In this document: in pieces, positions 1 through 8,468 of the stretch
Numbering within the stretch: position 1 is the stretch's first letter
Layout of the letters: every line of letters begins with the position of its first letter
Source: TMED14 sp965657195
Lineage (GTDB): Bacteria; Bacteroidota; Bacteroidia; Flavobacteriales; Schleiferiaceae
Direction: 5' to 3'
NCBI GenBank assembly: GCA_965657195.1
Contig: CBFHNK010000006.1
Span: forward strand, 1 to 45,445
DNA length: 45,445 nucleotides
Notes under the pieces: generated by a model
Database searches by the model: none
Told to the model about the DNA's origin: nothing
The model's input: only the letters and a program-made list of their open reading frames with translations
Program-made: the position numbers and the translations under genes

Positions 1-1
1 C

Positions 2-1411
2 GAGGCAAACGACGCAGACTACAAGGCGGTATATGCAGAGTACAAGTCAAGCTTCAAGCTTACAAAGCCTGTTCGCGACGGATTTGTCGCAGACTTCCCC
101 CTAGCCCCAAGCGATGAAGACCTTGCCAAGGTGAAGCTCGAATTGAGCACATTGGCTGCAGATTTCGCGGCTTCATCCGACGACAGTTCATTTGCAGCGG
201 CCAATAGCGATGTCTTTGCTACGCCGAGTCTTCGTCCGGAATCTTCGATTAATCCAATCGTACTCGAGGCAATCCAGGGAATGCCTGTGGGTTTTGTGGG
301 TGGTCCCATTCAAGATGGAGACTCGTACCGATTAGTAAAGGTGATGAGCCGTGCCGCGTTGCCAGACTCAGCCCGCGCCAAGCATATTCTCATCGCATAC
401 GCAGGATCAGAGCGCTCAAGCGCACAGCGAAGCTATCAAGAGGCCAAGGAACTTGCCGACAGCTTGCTTGCTGCAATTAAGGGCGGAGCCTCTTTTTCCG
501 CTGCCAGTGAGGCGCTCAGCAGTGACGTCGTAGCGGCATCCAAAGGTGGCGACCTCGGTTGGTTCCAGCCAGGAATGATGACTCCAGCGTTCGAGCAGTT
601 CTGCTTTGAGCGCCGTACCGGAAGCTTTGATATGGTCGAGACTGAATTTGGATTCCACCTTGTTGAGGTAACGGGTCAAAAGGGTTCACGTCCTGCCTTG
701 CGCTTGGCAGAAATTGTTCGCCGCATCGATGTGAGCCCCGAGACCGAGCAAAAGATTTACGCACAGGCTAGCGCTTTGGCGAAGGCCATCCAAGAAGGTA
801 AGGCTCCACAAGAGGCTGCGGCCCAGCTCGGCGTTGCAATGCTGCCTGCCCGCAACGTCACTGCAACTGATGCCTCAGTAATGGGTCTTACAGACGGCCG
901 CGAGGTAGTTCGTTGGATGTTCAATGAGGACCGCGAGGTTGGCGACGTGAGTGTCGTCAACAACAACTACAAGTCGTACTCAGTAGTGTACGTTTCTGGT
1001 GCGTTTGCAGAGGGTTACAAGCCTTTGGATGCGGTAAAGGACGACCTCAAAGCACTTGCCTTGAACCGCGCAAAGGTTCGCGCACTTGCCGAGCAAATGT
1101 CTAAGATCGAGCAGCTTAATTGGACTCCTGCAAACGTTACGCTTGCCTCACCTTTCTTGGTGAGCGGTCGCGAACCTAAAGTCGTGGGAATCGCGGCTGG
1201 AAGCAAGGTTGGTACGGAATCTGAGGTTATCGAAGGAAGCAACGGCGTGTACCGCTTTAAGGTGGTGAATACGTTTGACGCCGCACCAAGCCTGACGGCA
1301 GCAGACATGGCGGCAGAAAACAACCGCCTTGCGGGCAATGCCCAGCGCATGCTGCTTCAGTCGTTGTTGGGTTCCGCCAAGGTGACCGACAACCGCGGTA
1401 TATTCTACTAA
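2..1411 (+). CDS. Peptidyl-prolyl cis-trans isomerase, PpiC/parvulin class (5' partial)
   Basis: This is the C-terminal 469 residues of a periplasmic folding helper that isomerises proline bonds. The frame is open from base 2 without a stop, so the start lies outside the window. A parvulin domain begins near base 377 (AKHILIAY), continues through KGGDLGWFQPG and MMTPAFEQF, and ends near base 672 (FGFHLVEV). A long, Ala-rich, probably helical part follows with no other domain I can name. A parvulin domain inside a long chain resembles PpiD, whose membrane anchor would be in the missing N-terminus; SurA is the alternative. It is convergent with rodA, with 14 bases between the two stop codons. 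The class is clear; the exact member is not. Confidence 0.88.
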   Translation, partial: EANDADYKAVYAEYKSSFKLTKPVRDGFVADFPLAPSDEDLAKVKLELSTLAADFAASSDDSSFAAANSDVFATPSLRPESSINPIVLEAIQGMPVGFVGGPIQDGDSYRLVKVMSRAALPDSARAKHILIAYAGSERSSAQRSYQEAKELADSLLAAIKGGASFSAASEALSSDVVAASKGGDLGWFQPGMMTPAFEQFCFERRTGSFDMVETEFGFHLVEVTGQKGSRPALRLAEIVRRIDVSPETEQKIYAQASALAKAIQEGKAPQEAAAQLGVAMLPARNVTATDASVMGLTDGREVVRWMFNEDREVGDVSVVNNNYKSYSVVYVSGAFAEGYKPLDAVKDDLKALALNRAKVRALAEQMSKIEQLNWTPANVTLASPFLVSGREPKVVGIAAGSKVGTESEVIEGSNGVYRFKVVNTFDAAPSLTAADMAAENNRLAGNAQRMLLQSLLGSAKVTDNRGIFY

Positions 1412-1425
1412 ACTGCTTCGAGCAC

Positions 1426-2712
1426 TTAGAGGCTCTCCCAGCGGTAGGCGTCCCAGCGCAAAAACACAAAGACCATTAGGCTAAATGCCCAAAGGGACGA
1501 GCCTCCGTAGCTAAAAAACGGGAGGGGAATTCCAATGACGGGCATCATTCCAAGCGTCATTCCGATGTTTACGGTGAAGTGAACAAAGAGGATGCTCGCT
1601 ACTGCAAGTCCGTAGTACATTCCAAAGGCGTGCTTTTGACGTTGAGCCAAGAGCGTAATTCGTATGATTAGTCCAGCAAATGCACCAAGTACAACCAACG
1701 AACCGAGAAAACCCCATTCTTCGCCGACCGTGCAAAAGATGTAGTCGGTAGTTTGCTCGGGAACAAATCGCAGCCGCGTTTGCGTTCCATCCATGTACCC
1801 TTTACCAAAAAGTCCTCCAGACCCAATGGCAATTAGCGATTGTGCCGTTTGGTAGCCTGCGGCACTCGGATCGTCCACTTGGCCCAATAGAAGCTTGATG
1901 CGGATTTGCTGGTGCGGCTTTAGAGCCTGGTCAAAAACTTGCTGTACTGCACTTGACCATAGTAATGCACCAAGACCTAGCCATATTGCGGGGTGCTTCA
2001 CAAAGCGAATAAAATTCAAGCGGGTCCGAATGCGAGTAATGGCCAAACTCAGGACCACGGTTCCGCCAATAATCCACTGTACTGCAGTTGGTGAAAGGGC
2101 GAGCGAAAGGACCGAGAGGGCAGTAATGCCAAAAACGCCAAAAAGGTAGAATCCAGGCAGGCCTGCAAAATAAAAAACGAGCAGAAATGCACTAAACACG
2201 AGTGCCGAACCGGCATCAGGCTGCAAAAGTATAAGTAGCATTGGTAGACCTACGATTCCCATAGGAAGCCAACGGGACTTCCATGACTTGAGTCCGTTAG
2301 GAGTGCGTCCGAGAACCCTTGCCAGTACCAGTGCAGTTCCCAATTTGGCAAATTCCGATGGTTGAAGGCCGAACGCACCGAGACTTAACCATGACTTGTT
2401 TCCGCCGCGCTCGACTCCGAACGCAAGCACGGCGAGTAAAAGGGCCAGAGATAGGGCATATACGGCCCATGAGAGCACTTCAAACAGACGTGCGTCCGAC
2501 AAAAGCACCAAGAGTACGAGCACGCCTGCGAGTCCGATGAAGCCCAATTGCTTTCCGGCCTCATTCGACCAACTCCATGCCCAAGTATCGTCGATGGGAC
2601 TTACTGTCGCAAAAATATTCATCCATCCGAAGAGGACTAGAAACACGACTAAGCCTGTACTAAGTTGGTCGAGGCGGCCTACAAGGGGAGCGGTAGTTGG
2701 CTGACGTTGCAT
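1426..2712 (-). CDS. rodA: Rod shape-determining protein RodA (SEDS peptidoglycan glycosyltransferase)
   Basis: Inner-membrane SEDS glycosyltransferase that polymerises lipid II into glycan strands during sidewall elongation, acting with the transpeptidase PBP2. The 428 residues contain about ten hydrophobic segments. Family signatures are QPSEFAK (residues 117-123), the polar loop with GKGYMDGTQTRLRFVPEQTTD and GEEWGF, and the C-terminal GIPLPFFSYGGSS (from residue 394). The ATG shares one base with the mrdA stop (TAATG), pointing to translational coupling with its partner. It is the last gene of the purH-mre-mrd run and meets the PPIase gene tail to tail. FtsW is the close paralogue, but the position behind mrdA makes RodA the better call. 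Confidence 0.96.
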   Translation of the reverse strand: MQRQPTTAPLVGRLDQLSTGLVVFLVLFGWMNIFATVSPIDDTWAWSWSNEAGKQLGFIGLAGVLVLLVLLSDARLFEVLSWAVYALSLALLLAVLAFGVERGGNKSWLSLGAFGLQPSEFAKLGTALVLARVLGRTPNGLKSWKSRWLPMGIVGLPMLLILLQPDAGSALVFSAFLLVFYFAGLPGFYLFGVFGITALSVLSLALSPTAVQWIIGGTVVLSLAITRIRTRLNFIRFVKHPAIWLGLGALLWSSAVQQVFDQALKPHQQIRIKLLLGQVDDPSAAGYQTAQSLIAIGSGGLFGKGYMDGTQTRLRFVPEQTTDYIFCTVGEEWGFLGSLVVLGAFAGLIIRITLLAQRQKHAFGMYYGLAVASILFVHFTVNIGMTLGMMPVIGIPLPFFSYGGSSLWAFSLMVFVFLRWDAYRWESL

Positions 2713-4547
2713 TAATAGGGGGGCAGTTCGGTTTCTACTTGGTTCACTCGGTATTCGCCAGTAAGACTACCCTCGGCCATTCTGCGGTACAAATCAGGAC
2801 GAGTAATGGTGTCGTTGAGGTAGGATTCCATCATCAAACTAGCAATTGGAGCAGCCCATCGCGATCCCCAGTAGCCGTTTTCAACGATTATGGCGATGGC
2901 AATTTTAGGCCTGTCTAATGGGGCAAATGAAGTGAATATAGAATGATCTTGGCCGTGCGGATTTTGTGCCGTTCCCGTCTTTCCGGCCATAGGCAGGCCT
3001 TCGAGGCGTGAGGCACGCGCAGTTCCGGATTCAAAAACGTCGTTCATGCCAGCGATGATTACTTCAAAGTTCTGAGAATCAATGCTGGTGCGGTGAACTT
3101 CAAAGAATTCTGGATTTGGATTCGGCGTGCCGTTAATACTGCGCACAAGGTGCGGGCGAATCCACCAACCCCGGTTGGCGACCGCTGCGGTCATATTGGC
3201 CAATTGTATAGGAGTCACTGCGAGCTCCCCCTGGCCGATTGCGAGTGAAATCACGGTAGGGGATTTCCATCGGTCGGTGCGGTAGACCTTATTGAAGTAT
3301 GCACCCGTCGGAACAAATCCTTTACGGCCCGTCGGTAAATCGACGCCCAAGAAGTCACCCAACCCAAAACTCTTGACATGATCACTCCAAACATCAATTC
3401 CTTGACTTGCAGTCGGGTATTTGTCGAGAACCCGCTTAAATATTTGGCAGTGGTAGTTGTTACAGCTCTTTGCAATTGAACCTCGTAAATCAAGAGTCCC
3501 CGCTTTGCAGTGGCAACCCACATGAAGTGATCCAAAGTGGTACCCGTCGACGCAACTATACTGCGTTTCTTCGCGAACTACTCCCTCTTGTAATGCGATG
3601 AGCGCATTTAAAATCTTAAACGGAGAACCAGGAGGGTATTCTGCCAGAATCGCTCGGTCGTAAAGGGGTTTATTGATGGAATCTCGGTACAAAATCGTAT
3701 AGTTTCGCGAACGGTAGCGCCCTACAAGTGCGTTAGGATCGTACGCGGGTGAAGAGACGAGCGCTAGAATTTCCCCTGTTGAAGGTTCAATGGCGACAAT
3801 ACTGCCCCTCTTTCCCCGCATCAACTCTTCGGCAAGAGCTTGTAGTTCGGCATCTAAGGTCAGCTGAAGTTCAACACCCATTACAGGTTGCTCGTCGTAG
3901 CGGCCTTCTGCAAAAGAGCCCACGTCCCGGTTTCGGTTGTCCACGGTGATGTATCGCTTACCTGCCACGCCGCGGAGCTCTGTTTCATACGAAGCCTCAA
4001 TCCCTGAAATTCCCAGGTAGTCGCCAAGGTCGTACTCGGGGTGGCGCGTCATAAGGTAGTCGTTGACTTCGCCAACGTAGCCCATCACGTTGCCTCCAAT
4101 GGGCATCGGATACTTGCGGAAGCTGCGCTTGCGGAGCTGTACCCCCTCAAACATTGCAATTTGCTCTTGAATCGATGCATAATCCTTGACGGTTAAACCC
4201 CTTAGAATGGGGAACGGGCGGTATCGGCCTTGAATTAAAGCTTTCTTGAGCTGCTTTCGAACGGAACCCAAAGGTTCGCCCAAGACGCGTGCAAGTGCGA
4301 CGGTGTCGAGGTGGGTCAGTTGGTTTGCAATTACTTCGACGTCGAATGCGATTTGGTTGGTGGCGAGTACCGTTCCATTGCGGTCGCGCATCAGTCCACG
4401 AGGAGCATAAATTTTTTCAATTCGCTGCGCATTATTTGCTGCATCGAGGGTGTATCGCGTATCAATGAGTTGAATATCAATGAGTCGAATTACAAACAAT
4501 ACAAGTACTACGAGAATCCCGATGGGAATAATCCGACTTCTGTTCAT
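2712..4547 (-). CDS. mrdA: Penicillin-binding protein 2 (elongation-specific D,D-transpeptidase)
   Basis: Class B penicillin-binding protein that cross-links peptidoglycan in the elongasome; 611 residues, the usual length. A single N-terminal membrane anchor (about residues 4-26) is followed by the dimerisation/pedestal region and the transpeptidase domain. The active-site motifs are all present: SPFK with nucleophile Ser308 and Lys311 (after YPPG), SCN at 361-363, and KTG at 523-525 inside MAGKTGTAQN. The short C-terminal tail is poorly conserved. It overlaps the mreD stop by four bases (ATGA) and the rodA start by one, so the three genes are probably translated together. No motif is degenerate, so it should be active and beta-lactam sensitive. 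Confidence 0.97.
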   Translation of the reverse strand: MNRSRIIPIGILVVLVLFVIRLIDIQLIDTRYTLDAANNAQRIEKIYAPRGLMRDRNGTVLATNQIAFDVEVIANQLTHLDTVALARVLGEPLGSVRKQLKKALIQGRYRPFPILRGLTVKDYASIQEQIAMFEGVQLRKRSFRKYPMPIGGNVMGYVGEVNDYLMTRHPEYDLGDYLGISGIEASYETELRGVAGKRYITVDNRNRDVGSFAEGRYDEQPVMGVELQLTLDAELQALAEELMRGKRGSIVAIEPSTGEILALVSSPAYDPNALVGRYRSRNYTILYRDSINKPLYDRAILAEYPPGSPFKILNALIALQEGVVREETQYSCVDGYHFGSLHVGCHCKAGTLDLRGSIAKSCNNYHCQIFKRVLDKYPTASQGIDVWSDHVKSFGLGDFLGVDLPTGRKGFVPTGAYFNKVYRTDRWKSPTVISLAIGQGELAVTPIQLANMTAAVANRGWWIRPHLVRSINGTPNPNPEFFEVHRTSIDSQNFEVIIAGMNDVFESGTARASRLEGLPMAGKTGTAQNPHGQDHSIFTSFAPLDRPKIAIAIIVENGYWGSRWAAPIASLMMESYLNDTITRPDLYRRMAEGSLTGEYRVNQVETELPPY

Positions 4548-5053
4548 CCCACTTGAGATTTAGGAATAAACCAAGCTACGGCCGTGGCAATTGATGCACT
4601 TACGGCAATATTTAAGATTCCCCGTCCGAACACAAGCCCAACAATGTGGGTCCCATGGCTCGCCCAAGCAAAAATCCAAAGGTGGTGAATACCTATGGTA
4701 ATTAGAATGAGCGTCGTCCATTTTCCGAGTCCAATATCTTGGGGTGCAAACGATAACTGCTCTTCAGAAGCCCGAGGCACAATGGTCTTGAGCACCCAAG
4801 GTCTAATGTATGCGAGGAGAGAATTAGCCATCAGGTGTAGTCCACCACTTCCTTCGTGGAGGTCGATTCCAAGCCCCAATACTGCGCCAATTGCCAACAA
4901 GCCAAGACGATTAAAGTTGGCTGGAGCAAGAATGACAATCAAAGGGTATAAGTAGGGACTCAGATAGCCTCCTACTTCAATTTGGCTCAATACGAAAATT
5001 TGAGCAAGCAGCACCCAAAATGAAAAAACGATCCAAGGTCCAGGTCGGGTCAT
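4544..5053 (-). CDS. mreD: Rod shape-determining protein MreD
   Basis: Small integral membrane subunit of the Mre elongasome, thought to link MreC and the RodA/PBP2 synthase; 169 residues, normal size. The chain is almost wholly hydrophobic, with about five predicted membrane segments and short polar loops such as GIDLHEGSGGLHLMANS. Sequence conservation in this family is low, so the call rests on size, hydrophobicity and position: it overlaps mreC by four bases upstream and mrdA by four bases downstream, the classic mreC-mreD-mrdA order. I see no catalytic motif and none is expected. Confidence 0.93.
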   Translation of the reverse strand: MTRPGPWIVFSFWVLLAQIFVLSQIEVGGYLSPYLYPLIVILAPANFNRLGLLAIGAVLGLGIDLHEGSGGLHLMANSLLAYIRPWVLKTIVPRASEEQLSFAPQDIGLGKWTTLILITIGIHHLWIFAWASHGTHIVGLVFGRGILNIAVSASIATAVAWFIPKSQVG

Positions 5054-5841
5054 GGTGCGATACTATCTCGTTCAGGTTGGTGCAGGTTCACCGCGGCGAG
5101 CACAACTTGCTGGCGCTGCAGGTCAGCGGCCAGTCGAATTGAAGCCGTAAGGGTAAACTGCAGGCTGTCGACGGTGACTGATTCCACGGTTCCGACAAGC
5201 CAGCCGGCGGGGAACACGCTTGAGCGGGCGTCGGTGACGATGCGGTCTCCAGGCTTGAGCTCGGCCTCAATGGCCACGTCGACAAAGTCCGCGGTCCGCG
5301 GATTTGAACCGTTCCATTGAATGGTGCCAAAGTGCCCGGTTCGCTCAGCTGAGGCAGAGATCCGCATGCTCGGGTGGCTCAGCGGGCGAACTCGGGAATA
5401 GTGGGGTGTGCACTCATAGGCGATGCCGATAATACCCGTCGATCCCAAGACCGCAAAAGGCGGTGTTAACCCCGCATTTGTTCCCACGTCAATAATTCCC
5501 CAAGGTTCTGCAGAGCGGTGCTCGATGAATAGCAGACTCCCTGGGGTGTAGGCGAACCCGCCTTCTTCGTAGGTCGCGGCCGAAGAGGAATCCATGGGAA
5601 TTCCGCTTTTGTAGCGGGCAATCTCAGCAATGAGTTGCTTGTTTTTGTCTTCAAGAGACAAGTAGGACTCCCAGCCGTGCAGCCAGCCACGCCATTGAGC
5701 TTGGCGTTCGAGTACATTGGCCCAGAAAATACTTTCGTGCGCCAGTGATCGGGCGTAGGTGAGGCTGAGTCCCAGAACTTGGAACAGCAATAAACTCAGA
5801 ACGATGCGGTAGCGAACAAAAAACCGCAGAATGTTCTGCAT
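5050..5841 (-). CDS. mreC: Rod shape-determining protein MreC
   Basis: Bitopic elongasome scaffold that spans the inner membrane and activates PBP2 in the periplasm. The 263 residues show an N-terminal membrane segment (about 12-30, after a short basic start), a helical or coiled-coil stretch (about 40-80, containing LEDKNKQLIAEIARYKS) and a beta-rich C-terminal domain with the family-like runs DVGTNAGLTPPFAVLGSTGI and ELKPGDRIVTDARSSVFPAG. It starts four bases before the mreB stop side of the operon and overlaps mreD by four bases. Gene order mreB-mreC-mreD makes the assignment firm. Confidence 0.96.
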   Translation of the reverse strand: MQNILRFFVRYRIVLSLLLFQVLGLSLTYARSLAHESIFWANVLERQAQWRGWLHGWESYLSLEDKNKQLIAEIARYKSGIPMDSSSAATYEEGGFAYTPGSLLFIEHRSAEPWGIIDVGTNAGLTPPFAVLGSTGIIGIAYECTPHYSRVRPLSHPSMRISASAERTGHFGTIQWNGSNPRTADFVDVAIEAELKPGDRIVTDARSSVFPAGWLVGTVESVTVDSLQFTLTASIRLAADLQRQQVVLAAVNLHQPERDSIAP

Positions 5842-5844
5842 GGC

Positions 5845-6873
5845 TTAGCGCATCAATAGCGTACGGTACTTCTCGAGGTTCTTGAGCGCGATACCGGTTC
5901 CGCGCACTACGGCGCGAAGGGGATCCTCAGCTACGTACACGGGGAGGTCCGTTTTCGTTGAAATACGCTGGTCCAAACCGCGAAGGAGCGATCCACCACC
6001 AGCCATGTAGATTCCGGAGTTGTAAATGTCCGCCGAAAGCTCCGGGGGCGTAAGCGACAGTGCTTCCATCACGGCGTCTTCGATGCGGGTCAGGGACTTG
6101 TCGAGCGCGCGCGCAATTTCTTTGTACGAAATATCTACCTGCTTCGGCTTGCCAGAAATCAGGTCGCGGCCTTGAACGCTCATGTCATCGGGAGGCGAAG
6201 CCAAGGTTTCGAGGGCAGCACCCACGTTGATTTTAATAAGTTCGGCGGTGCGGTCGCCCACAAACAGATTGTGCTGCGTCCGCATGTAGTAGGCGATGTC
6301 GTTGGTGAATACGTCTCCGGCAACCTTGATAGACTTGTCGCAGACAATTCCGCCCAGGGCCAATACCGCAATTTCAGTGGTGCCTCCACCAATGTCGATG
6401 ATCATGTTGCCTTTGGGCTCGAGCACGTCGACGCCGATACCGATGGCGGCTGCCATGGGCTCGTGGATGAGGTAGACTTCTTTGGCGTTGGCGTGTTCGG
6501 CGGAATCGCGAACGGCACGCTTCTCAACCTCGGTGATTCCGCTCGGAATACAAATAACCATGCGGAGCGAAGGCGCAAACCAGTTGTTCTTCAGAGCTGG
6601 AATGCTCTTGATCATCTCGCGAATCATGTGCTCTGAAGCGACGAAATCCGCAATAACGCCATCCTTAAGCGGACGGACGGTGCGAATGTTTTCGTGGGTC
6701 TTTCCGTGCATTTGCATGGCCTCGTGACCAATGGCCAAAATGGCATTGGTGGTGCGGTCTAAAGCGACGATGGATGGGGCGTCCACAACCACTTTGTCGT
6801 TGTGAATGATCAACGTATTCGCCGTACCGAGGTCGATGGCGATGTCGTAGGTGAGGAAGTCAAATAGACCCAT
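5845..6873 (-). CDS. mreB: Rod shape-determining protein MreB (actin-like)
   Basis: Bacterial actin homologue that forms ATP-dependent membrane-bound filaments directing the cell-wall elongation machinery; 342 residues, full length. Visible nucleotide-binding motifs are phosphate 1 (DLGTANTLI, from residue 13), phosphate 2 (IDIGGGTTEIAVLALGGIV) and the adenosine motif (AGGGSLLRGLDQ). The N-terminal MGLFDFLTYD includes the hydrophobic residues expected for membrane contact. It begins 7 bases after the purH stop and is followed by mreC after 3 bases, so it is read from the purH transcript unless an internal promoter exists inside purH. Confidence 0.98.
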   Translation of the reverse strand: MGLFDFLTYDIAIDLGTANTLIIHNDKVVVDAPSIVALDRTTNAILAIGHEAMQMHGKTHENIRTVRPLKDGVIADFVASEHMIREMIKSIPALKNNWFAPSLRMVICIPSGITEVEKRAVRDSAEHANAKEVYLIHEPMAAAIGIGVDVLEPKGNMIIDIGGGTTEIAVLALGGIVCDKSIKVAGDVFTNDIAYYMRTQHNLFVGDRTAELIKINVGAALETLASPPDDMSVQGRDLISGKPKQVDISYKEIARALDKSLTRIEDAVMEALSLTPPELSADIYNSGIYMAGGGSLLRGLDQRISTKTDLPVYVAEDPLRAVVRGTGIALKNLEKYRTLLMR

Positions 6874-6880
6874 TCGGGGA

Positions 6881-8392
6881 TTAGTGTTTGAAGTGTCGGA
6901 ATCCGGTCATTACCATGGCCACGCCGTGATCGTTGCAGTACTGAACGCTCAAATCATCCTTGACGCTTCCGCCCGGTTGGATGACCGCGGTAATACCTGC
7001 TAAGTACGCAATTTCGACGCAATCAGGGAAGGGAAAAAATGCATCAGACGCCATTACGGCTCCGTCGAGTGAAAGTCCAAATGACTGGGCCTTGTGAATG
7101 GCCTGCTGCAGCGCGTCCACGCGCGAGGTTTGGCCAGTTCCTGCTGCCAAGAGCTGGCGGTTTTTGACCAGAACAATGGTATTGCTCTTGGTGTGCTTAC
7201 CGATGGCCGAAGCGTAGAGCATGTCAGCCACCTGTTCAGGGGTAGGTTCCGTAGTCGTTACCACCTTGAGGTCTTCGGCAGCATCAGTGTGGTGGTCGCG
7301 CTCCTGAATCAGTACCCCATTGAGAACCGACCGCACCCGGTAGTGGGCACTCGCTTCGGGTTTCACGGTGACGAGGATGCGGTTCTTTTTTGACTGAAGT
7401 ACCTCAAGGGCTTCGGCGCTGTAGCTTGGGGCCAGGAGCACCTCAAAGAACAGCGAGTTCATAGCCTCTGCGGTGGCGAGGTCCACGGGTTGGTTGCAGG
7501 CGATCACTCCGCCGAAGGCAGAAACGGGATCCGCTGCGAGTGCGTCGTTCCACGCTTCAAGTAGGGTGGGGCGGCTGGCCATTCCGCACGCGTTGTTGTG
7601 CTTGATGATGGCCACGGTTGCGTCGTGACCTTCGCTCACGAAGTCAAGTGCGGCCTCAACGTCAAGTAGGTTGTTGTAGCTGAGCTCTTTTCCGTGAATT
7701 TGCTCAAGTCGGTTCGAGAGGTCGCCGACGTACCATGCCTTTTGGTGCGGATTTTCTCCGTAGCGCAGGCTGCGGCGGCCGCCCATTAGTGTAGGAAAGG
7801 GGTGATCTTGGCCAAGCGTCCACGATGCAATGTGGGCATCGTAGTTCTGGCTGGTCTGAAACGCAGCACCGGCAAACGCTTTGCGCTGCTCGCGGGTCAA
7901 GGTTCCGCCCTGCGACATGAGAAGATCGAGAACTTCGGCGTACTGGGCGCGTGAACTGACGATCCAGCAGTGGTCAAAATTCTTGGCTGCGGCGCGGATC
8001 AGCGAAATTCCCCCGATGTCAATTTTCTCGATGATGTCTTCTTCAGTTGCGCCCGATGCCACCGTGTCCTCGAACGGGTACAGGTCGACGATGACCATGT
8101 CAAAACTGGGAATGCCAAAACGCTCCACGGTGTCCTGGTCGTCTTTGCGGTCGCGGCGCCAAAGGATTCCGCCAAAAACCATCGGGTGAAGCGTTTTCAC
8201 GCGGCCGTCTAAAATGCTGGGGAAGCCCGTAACCGTCTCCACCGCGGTCACTGGGAGGCCCAAACTCTCGAGGAACGATTGCGTGCCGCCGGTGCTGTAC
8301 AACTTAACTCCAAGGCTATGGAGGTTTCGAACAATTGGCTCAAGGCCGTCTTTGTGGTAAACTGAAATTAGGGCGGATTTTACCTGCTGCAC
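6881..8392 (-). CDS. purH: Bifunctional AICAR transformylase / IMP cyclohydrolase PurH
   Basis: Catalyses the last two steps of de novo purine synthesis: formylation of AICAR by 10-formyl-THF and ring closure to IMP. The 503 residues hold an N-terminal cyclohydrolase domain (about 1-140; KLYSTGGTQSFLESLG, GRVKTLHPMVFGGIL) and a C-terminal transformylase domain (GENPHQKAWY; catalytic Lys264-His265 in IIKHNNACG). The start is GTG, because a TAG stop lies three codons upstream in frame and the peptide MQQVKSALISVYHKDGL matches the family beginning. A -7 box (TACTTTTG) lies 32 bases before the start. It heads the cell-shape operon, so purine synthesis and wall elongation appear co-transcribed. 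Confidence 0.97.
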   Translation of the reverse strand: MQQVKSALISVYHKDGLEPIVRNLHSLGVKLYSTGGTQSFLESLGLPVTAVETVTGFPSILDGRVKTLHPMVFGGILWRRDRKDDQDTVERFGIPSFDMVIVDLYPFEDTVASGATEEDIIEKIDIGGISLIRAAAKNFDHCWIVSSRAQYAEVLDLLMSQGGTLTREQRKAFAGAAFQTSQNYDAHIASWTLGQDHPFPTLMGGRRSLRYGENPHQKAWYVGDLSNRLEQIHGKELSYNNLLDVEAALDFVSEGHDATVAIIKHNNACGMASRPTLLEAWNDALAADPVSAFGGVIACNQPVDLATAEAMNSLFFEVLLAPSYSAEALEVLQSKKNRILVTVKPEASAHYRVRSVLNGVLIQERDHHTDAAEDLKVVTTTEPTPEQVADMLYASAIGKHTKSNTIVLVKNRQLLAAGTGQTSRVDALQQAIHKAQSFGLSLDGAVMASDAFFPFPDCVEIAYLAGITAVIQPGGSVKDDLSVQYCNDHGVAMVMTGFRHFKH

Positions 8393-8423
8393 GTCGTACT
8401 AAAAATTGGGTCAAGAAAGGTTG

Positions 8424-8431
8424 CAAAAGTA
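8424..8431 (-). promoter_or_regulatory. Putative -7 box of the purH-mre operon
   Basis: On the minus strand the sequence reads TACTTTTGCA, matching the Bacteroidota -7 consensus TAnnTTTG. The start codon of purH follows 32 bases downstream. I see no convincing TTTG -33 element at the expected distance, so the call rests on the -7 box and its position in the divergent purH/permease gap. Confidence 0.55.
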
Positions 8432-8468
8432 CGGCGAACATGGCATGAACTTTGACTAAATTGCCCCT

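Noticed and set aside
8451..8468. TAAATTG as a -7 box for the MacB-like permease
   Set aside because: It departs from TAnnTTTG and would place the start of transcription inside or past the GTG start codon.
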